Source: Planctomycetes bacterium UBA7888 | Lineage (GTDB): Bacteria; Planctomycetota; UBA1135 | Length of the DNA stretch: 36,687 bases | Reading direction: 5' to 3' | Assembly (NCBI GenBank): GCA_002500505.1 | Contig: DLRM01000061.1 | Location: 1 to 36,687, forward strand | Shown: piece after piece, positions 33,801-36,687 of the stretch | How positions within the stretch are numbered: position 1 is the first letter of the stretch | Layout: each line of letters starts with the position of its first letter | The notes under the pieces: model-generated | Seen by the model: only the letters and a program-made list of their open reading frames with translations | Databases searched by the model: none | What the model was told of the DNA's origin: nothing | Translations under genes and position numbers: made by a program

Positions 33801-34147
33801 AAGGGCTGGAAGCTTCCACAGATGGCGTCGTCACCATTGGGTTGGAAACTGATTTAAGCGAAGAGCTTCTTCGCGAAGGATTGGCTCGGGAAATTGTGAA
33901 TCGAGTGCAAGGTTTGCGTAGAGAAAGTGGTTTCGAAGTTAGTGATCGCATTCAACTTGTTTTGGGGGGAAGCACCCAAGTTGAGAAATCAGTTCAAGAG
34001 CACCAAGATTGGATTGCAACAGAAGTGTTGGCTCCCAATGGAATCCAGATGGGACAAGAAAAGTCGCAAAGTGCGCACGAGTATGAACTTCCGGATAGTG
34101 AGTCTCTTTGGGTCATTGTGGAGCAGTTGTCCGCAGAAGTGAATTAG
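30896..34147 (+). CDS. ileS: Isoleucyl-tRNA synthetase, type 2, GxHH signature
   Basis: 1083 residues, class I aminoacyl-tRNA synthetase charging tRNA-Ile. The catalytic signature reads PGIHHVLG, with G57-I-H-H60 in place of HxGH. The second signature KMSKRLGN near residue 625 is normal. Further landmarks are GWDTHGLPVELEVEK, the Cys pair CGRCGTGLSSHE, the editing-domain motif TTTPWTLPSN, CDTPLIYFPAPAWF and DQTRGWFY. Length and the absence of the zinc-finger C-terminus of E. coli IleRS, plus an extended C-terminal domain, place it in the eukaryote-like type 2 group. Type 2 enzymes are less sensitive to mupirocin, and the GxHH variant has been linked to hyper-resistance. Function is certain, resistance is inference. 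Confidence 0.97.
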   Translation: MLDPLSRKFQDDPNAFEQGVLEVWRLGDLLKATLEARSDAEPFVFYEGPPTANGRPGIHHVLGRTLKDTICRFQTMRGKRVLRKAGWDTHGLPVELEVEKQLGISGKPDIEKHGIGPFNEACRNSVFTYKQDWEKISQRIGYLLDYENPYVTFHSNYVETVWFLLSRFAENKLLYRGHKVLPWCGRCGTGLSSHEVGLGYKDLNDPSVWLSFPLLDGKGELEGASLVAWTTTPWTLPSNMGACVNPEFEYSIIAKDEQKFVLLESKANSALGEDGWKVLSTIKGSELVGLFYAPLFEFEGGEVVHEGSRRHMVVADSYVTDEDGTGIVHLAPYGADDFRIARREDIKAVLAVGEEARFLCQVANVEEGTFFADANSDLSRDLKERGRLLKKSQCTHSYPHCWRCDTPLIYFPAPAWFLKTSSYKEEMLEENKRIRWAPSEIGEGRFGEWLENNIDWALSRDRYWGTPLPVWVCDCNEEHWHCVSSFEELGELSGGLEEDFDPHRPCVDNISFPCTVSECSGSMHRVTQVIDCWFDSGAMPFAQYHWPFENREVVAEQFPADFIAEGLDQTRGWFYTLHAIAVFLTKVDQDLWKSGELLGKPLPRLEEGSSYRSVMVNGLLLDKDGQKMSKRLGNIVVPGDAIEKHGVDAIRWSLLSGGAAHLSRRFDDKAVSEVRRRVLGTLLASYDFFALYGRTEGWSPEGLAIPALDGRPALDRWILSRVTACATKCVEAFNALEPSRALRSLETFIVDELSNWYIRRNRRRFWNSDDAESQAAAFATLWEVLSSVARMTAPVAPFLSDSIWGQLAKEKGSVHLQDFPDPNGYRDLALEQAMDPVLRACSLGRSVRERVQIRVRQPLKKLIVHVAGESSLDSSPRNYTDSLIQELNVKEVEWVDGTPEFLQVRAKPNYPRLGKRAGKNMKALAAAIAEMDRETLFSLQGGSTTTLPIDGVEFEISGEDVSMETLEVEGLEASTDGVVTIGLETDLSEELLREGLAREIVNRVQGLRRESGFEVSDRIQLVLGGSTQVEKSVQEHQDWIATEVLAPNGIQMGQEKSQSAHEYELPDSESLWVIVEQLSAEVN

Positions 34148-34187
34148 AGACTCTTTCATAAATTCCTTACTTTTTTCTCTCCACTAT

Positions 34188-34199
34188 TAATATATGCGT
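34188..34199 (+). promoter_or_regulatory. Candidate -10 element of the structured RNA
   Basis: TAATAT at 34188-34193 with 6 nt to G34200, the first base of the closing stem of the RNA candidate. The surrounding string CTATTAATATATG offers overlapping -10 options. There is no strong -35; upstream is a pyrimidine-rich tract (TTCCTTACTTTTTTCTCTCC). Confidence 0.4.
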
Positions 34200-34410
34200 G
34201 TTAGAGTCAAAGCGTGCCTCGCGGCAATGGATTGGGAGGCACGAGCCGGAGGTTCGACAGCACTACGACTGGGAGCCTTTCTCCGGAGCGGGTAAATCGC
34301 CTCGGGTGGCGCCCCCCTGAAGTTCAGGGACTTACCGACTCAACTCTCCCCGCCGCCGCTGCGGACGCAACTGCCCTGCCGACTTCGGTCGACGGGGCAG
34401 CGTTTGTTTT
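34200..34410 (+). ncRNA. Candidate structured non-coding RNA, no known family
   Basis: A GC-rich, compact region between ileS and the LysM gene with nested inverted repeats. The closing stem is GTTAGAGTC (34200-34208) with GACTCAAC (34337-34344), 8 pairs plus one bulged A. Inside are: an 8-bp hairpin CGTGCCTC/GAGGCACG (34213-34220, 34236-34243); CCGGAG/CTCCGG (34246-34251, 34281-34286) extended by GUUC/GAGC and CAG/CUG; and GGTAA/TTACC (34291-34295, 34332-34336), which encloses CGCC/GGCG and CCCTG/CAGGG. A CCGC/GCGG hairpin at 34353-34364 and a UUCG-capped terminator follow. The landmark sequences of tmRNA, RNase P RNA, SRP RNA, 6S and the common riboswitches were not found. An open frame from 34214 crosses it, but GC bias explains that. 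Confidence 0.5.
34371..34410 (+). terminator. UUCG-capped rho-independent terminator
   Basis: CTGCCC (34371-34376) pairs with GGGCAG (34395-34400), extended through U-G, G-C, one C-A mismatch and CGAC/GTCG to a C(UUCG)G tetraloop at 34384-34387. TTTGTTTT follows at 34403-34410. This is a strong terminator, 80 nt before the next gene and over 220 nt after ileS. Confidence 0.82.
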
Positions 34411-34453
34411 GGGCCACTTTTTCTTCCTAAGTTCCGCTATTTCAAGCCTTTCC

Positions 34454-34489
34454 TTGAATCGCCCCCCCTCTTTTGGGCAGAATACCCGC
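34454..34489 (+). promoter_or_regulatory. Candidate promoter of the LysM/L,D-transpeptidase gene (leaderless)
   Basis: TTGAAT at 34454-34459, 18 nt, then CAGAAT at 34478-34483, then 6 nt and the GTG at 34490. The -10 and its spacing are the same as before the ECF sigma gene (GGCAGAAT in both). Confidence 0.45.
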
Positions 34490-35653
34490 GTGAAGAAGTT
34501 CCTCCTCTTGGCCATTTTTGTGGGCGTCTCCTTTGTGCTCTGGCAGCGCGCCTCCTCGGACGTTCCAGTAGAAGCTGCTGCAGCCCCTCCGCAGCCTGAA
34601 GCACTCTCTCTTGACTTGAGTATTAGCAGTGAGCGCACCGCTCCCCCGGCGCTCGCTTTGGGACTCAAAGCATTGGATCAGTGGCATCGAAATGGCACCT
34701 TGGAATGGCGACCGGCTGTTGGAGAGGAAAATATCTCCGAAGCCCTCCAAGAATTTGCCTCCATTTGGAAAGGTCAGGGAGGCTCCTACGCCGCAATCTT
34801 GCGAGTCGCAGCTCCTGGTATTTTCGGTTCTGACTTTGACGTGTTTGCCAAAGCTTGGGCGGAGAAGGGTAGTGCTGGCTTAAAAGCCAGCCTGGCGAAT
34901 TCTGAATTTCGCGGTCCAGCTTGGATTGCCTGGCAGGATGCTCTTGCGCATTCAGCCCTTCAAAAACGCGAATATGAGGTCGGGGCTCACGCCTTGGGCG
35001 ACCTCCTTCGGGAAATGCTCAACAATGGCTATTCCCGAGACCGTGTATTGGCATACAGGGAATTGGTTTTTGACTGTCGCGCCAACTGCCGGAGTTTTCT
35101 CCCCTTCCAAACCTACGCAGTTCAGGATGGCGATAGCCTCAACTCCATCCGGAATCGTTTCCGGAAGAAAGGGCTCAAGCTTAGTTATGGTTGGATGAAC
35201 CTCTTTAACGGGCGGAATGTTAAGAAGACTTCCATTCGCTTGGGGCAAGAGCTGAAACTGCCAACGAATCCTCCTTCCGTCGAAGCCTGGCGAGGTAAGC
35301 GTTTGTTGGTGGTCTACGCGGACAGCTCTCCGATCGGTTTGTACGAAGCCAGCTTTGGCAAGGACGGTGACGCGACTCCGTTGGGGGAATTCACCTTGGA
35401 AGATTTCTTGAAGGAACCCGTTTTCTGGAAGCAAGGCGACGATCCTGTTCCCTTTGGCAACCCTGAAAACCCACTCGGTACTCGCTGGATGGGCTTTAAG
35501 GAGATGCCTTCGTATGGCATTCACGGTAACACGAATGCCGCAGACACCATTGGGTCCTTTGAGTCCCTTGGGTGCATTCGGATGTTCAATGACGAGGTGG
35601 AGGAGCTCTTTGAGATCCTGCCTCGAGGCGCATCCGTCACGATTCGAGACTAG
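34490..35653 (+). CDS. LysM plus L,D-transpeptidase (YkuD) protein
   Basis: 387 residues from a GTG at 34490. Residues 1-17 are a membrane anchor or signal (VKKFLLLAIFVGVSFVLW). A helical region (about 50-200) follows, then a LysM at about 208-255 (YAVQDGDSLNSIRNRF, with IRLGQELKLP) and a YkuD domain to the end. Catalytic residues are His345 in YGIHGN and Cys362 in SLGCIRM; the histidine of the usual SHGC motif is leucine here. L,D-transpeptidases make 3-3 peptidoglycan crosslinks or attach proteins. The frame is open upstream to 34214, but that part has no domain and covers the RNA candidate and its terminator, so the GTG with its anchor is chosen. Confidence 0.87.
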   Translation: MKKFLLLAIFVGVSFVLWQRASSDVPVEAAAAPPQPEALSLDLSISSERTAPPALALGLKALDQWHRNGTLEWRPAVGEENISEALQEFASIWKGQGGSYAAILRVAAPGIFGSDFDVFAKAWAEKGSAGLKASLANSEFRGPAWIAWQDALAHSALQKREYEVGAHALGDLLREMLNNGYSRDRVLAYRELVFDCRANCRSFLPFQTYAVQDGDSLNSIRNRFRKKGLKLSYGWMNLFNGRNVKKTSIRLGQELKLPTNPPSVEAWRGKRLLVVYADSSPIGLYEASFGKDGDATPLGEFTLEDFLKEPVFWKQGDDPVPFGNPENPLGTRWMGFKEMPSYGIHGNTNAADTIGSFESLGCIRMFNDEVEELFEILPRGASVTIRD

Positions 35654-36332
35654 CCACCCTTCGGTTTTCAAGCCAAGCTTCTGCAAAGGCAGAGCTCACT
35701 CCAATTGGGGCGGTCTGAATTTGTCCACAAAGCAAGGGGCCATCTTGGAGAAAGAAGCCCCTTTTAGGACCCACGAAACTGAGGGTCCAATGGGCAGGAA
35801 GGGCTTTTCCGTGGATGCAACCGGTATCCGTGTCCAGTCCTGAGGGAATGTCCAGGGCCAGAACCTTGGCAGGGGACTGGGAAATCATTTGGAGCGCCTC
35901 TGCCGCAGCTCCCTCGACAGGGCGGGAAAGACCAATTCCGAAGAGGCCATCTAGGACCAGGGTGGCAGGGGTCAGTTCGATAGGGCTCCCTCCCCTCTCA
36001 GAAAGAGGAACGTTCATCCTTTGGAGGGCATCCCAAGCCGAATAGGCCGGGCTATTGGGGTCTTTTGGGGGGCCTATCGGAGCCCAGACCTGAATAGGGA
36101 GGGCTGAAAAGAGGTGCCGGGCTGAAACGAGAGCATCGCCTCCATTGTTACCGGGGCCTACAAGGAAAAGTATATTGCTGTAACCGTTTTCTATAGAAAG
36201 GTTTAGGGCTATTTCTGCCGAGGCTTTGCCAGCATTTTCCATCAGAATCCCTGCAGGAATCCCACAGGCTTCCTGAAGAAAGCAGTCGAAGCCTTCAGCT
36301 TCCTTTTGAGTCCATCCGGCGTATTCAGTCAT
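35637..36332 (-). CDS. nnrE: NAD(P)H-hydrate epimerase
   Basis: 231 residues, YjeF N-terminal domain. It epimerises R-NAD(P)HX so that the partner dehydratase can repair damaged NAD(P)H. Landmarks are LMENAGKASAEIAL, the nucleotide loop VGPGNNGGDAL, DGLFGIGL and LALDIPSGLDTDTG. Only the epimerase half is present; the NnrD dehydratase (YjeF C-terminal) is not fused and not in the window. The 3' end overlaps the convergent LysM gene by 17 nt. TAAACT lies 9 nt upstream of the ATG and there is no Shine-Dalgarno. Confidence 0.93.
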   Translation of the reverse strand: MTEYAGWTQKEAEGFDCFLQEACGIPAGILMENAGKASAEIALNLSIENGYSNILFLVGPGNNGGDALVSARHLFSALPIQVWAPIGPPKDPNSPAYSAWDALQRMNVPLSERGGSPIELTPATLVLDGLFGIGLSRPVEGAAAEALQMISQSPAKVLALDIPSGLDTDTGCIHGKALPAHWTLSFVGPKRGFFLQDGPLLCGQIQTAPIGVSSAFAEAWLENRRVASLES

Positions 36333-36347
36333 GGGAGCAGGAGTTTA
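36333..36347 (-). promoter_or_regulatory. Candidate -10 element of nnrE
   Basis: On the minus strand TAAACT (36347-36342) lies 9 nt before the ATG, predicting a leader of about 3 nt. No -35 was recognised. Confidence 0.3.
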
Positions 36348-36430
36348 GGCAATTTAAAATGGCACCTGAGAGGTGGAATTTAGTTTTTTCCACAAATTTC
36401 GGAAAAATTTCCCCTTTTCGGCCCAAACCC

Positions 36431-36458
36431 TTGACCTCGATTTTAGGGGAGGTACACT
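36431..36458 (+). promoter_or_regulatory. rRNA operon promoter
   Basis: TTGACC at 36431-36436, a 16-nt spacer and TACACT at 36453-36458 give a good housekeeping promoter pointing at the 16S gene; +1 is expected near 36465. The A/T tracts at 36376-36420 (AATTTAGTTTTTT, GAAAAATTT) are placed like an UP element. Confidence 0.72.
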
Positions 36459-36464
36459 GTTTCG

Positions 36465-36644
36465 CCCGCATTTGGCCAAGTGCCTTTGTGGTAATCATTT
36501 GAACCTGCTGCAAAGCAGGTTCTCGTTCGTTGAAAACAAGGATGACCCAAGCCTCGAAATAGAGGTAAATGAGTCAATTCCCAAACCCAGATTAACTTTC
36601 CTGATTCGCATCTTAGGGTGTGTCTTGGGATTGAATAAATCAAT
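36465..36644 (+). other. rRNA leader with hairpins
   Basis: About 180 nt between the predicted start and 16S. It holds a perfect 9-bp hairpin GAACCTGCT-GCAA-AGCAGGTTC (36501-36522) with a GNRA loop, CCTC/GAGG (36552-36565) and GATTG/CAATC (36629-36645) next to the 16S end. These may serve antitermination (boxB-like) or processing. I do not see a boxA. No protein-coding gene is evident in 36333-36644. Confidence 0.5.

Positions 36645-36687
<43 letters not shown>

Noticed and set aside
34298..34315. T-box-like string GGGTGGCGCC
   Set aside because: It differs from the T-box core GGGTGGNACCGCG, lies after and not before an aminoacyl-tRNA synthetase gene, and no specifier stem was found.
34214..34489. 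92-codon N-terminal extension of the LysM/L,D-transpeptidase frame
   Set aside because: It has no domain or signal, is low-complexity from GC bias, and would place a terminator and promoter inside the coding region. The GTG at 34490 begins a proper membrane anchor.
34952..35686. 244-codon minus-strand frame opposite the L,D-transpeptidase
   Set aside because: It overlaps conserved LysM and YkuD codons, has no family features and would also collide with the nnrE 3' end.
36363..36390. CACCT/AGGTG hairpin followed by T-tract as a terminator
   Set aside because: It is only 5 bp with a triloop and no plus-strand gene ends nearby. The T-tract is better read as part of the AT-rich region upstream of the rRNA promoter.

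Overview
The window (about 52% GC by eye) reads as ordinary chromosome of a free-living bacterium. It most resembles Planctomycetota or a close relative, held with moderate confidence. The basis is an ECF-type sigma factor gene directly followed by a membrane Ser/Thr kinase, large exported FG-GAP proteins, an exported TPR/CHAT protein, and chains of overlapping genes. I see no insertion sequence, prophage, integrase or CRISPR array. The left edge cuts an initiator tRNA gene and the right edge cuts the start of a 16S rRNA gene.

Layout. 1-352: 3' half of tRNA-fMet, its terminator, and a decayed piece of a TPR/CHAT gene. 393-4427: a DASS anion symporter (-), a YtcJ-type amidohydrolase (+) and an exported coiled-coil protein (-). 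4561-7334: ECF sigma factor and membrane kinase (+). 7318-11364: a minus-strand chain reading CehA/PHP hydrolase, a doubtful small ORF, rhodanese, DoxX/MauE-like membrane protein, monoacylglycerol-lipase-like hydrolase, with ATGA overlaps. 11432-12565: a probably abundant secreted protein with a hairpin-rich 5' leader and a strong terminator. 12925-16348: a minus-strand operon upp, unknown helical protein, rmlB, rmlA. 16393-21497: a divergent plus-strand chain of DUF3293, secreted protein, deoC, aldehyde dehydrogenase, catalytically dead second aldehyde dehydrogenase and GNAT, nearly all with overlapping stops and starts. 21498-30735: a minus-strand run of two tandem FG-GAP paralogues followed by an exported TPR-CHAT protease-like protein. 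30896-35653: a type-2 isoleucyl-tRNA synthetase with a GxHH signature, then a candidate structured non-coding RNA, then a LysM/L,D-transpeptidase. 35637-36332: NAD(P)H-hydrate epimerase (-). 36333-36687: rRNA promoter, leader and 16S start.

Functional themes. Uracil salvage (upp) and deoxyribose-phosphate breakdown (deoC to acetaldehyde, then aldehyde dehydrogenase) are divergently transcribed from a 44-bp intergenic region. The two adjacent ALDH genes look like the two halves of an ALDH16-type enzyme encoded separately. rmlA and rmlB supply dTDP-4-keto-6-deoxyglucose for surface polysaccharide.

The most unusual items are: a compact non-coding RNA candidate at 34200-34410 with its own promoter, closing stem, several hairpins and a UUCG-capped terminator; repeated -10-like hexamers lying exactly 6 nt upstream of start codons without Shine-Dalgarno sequences (predicted leaderless mRNAs); the ALDH16-like split; the GxHH IleRS; and the exported CHAT/FG-GAP cluster. 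All calls come from reading the sequence; no search or folding program was run.
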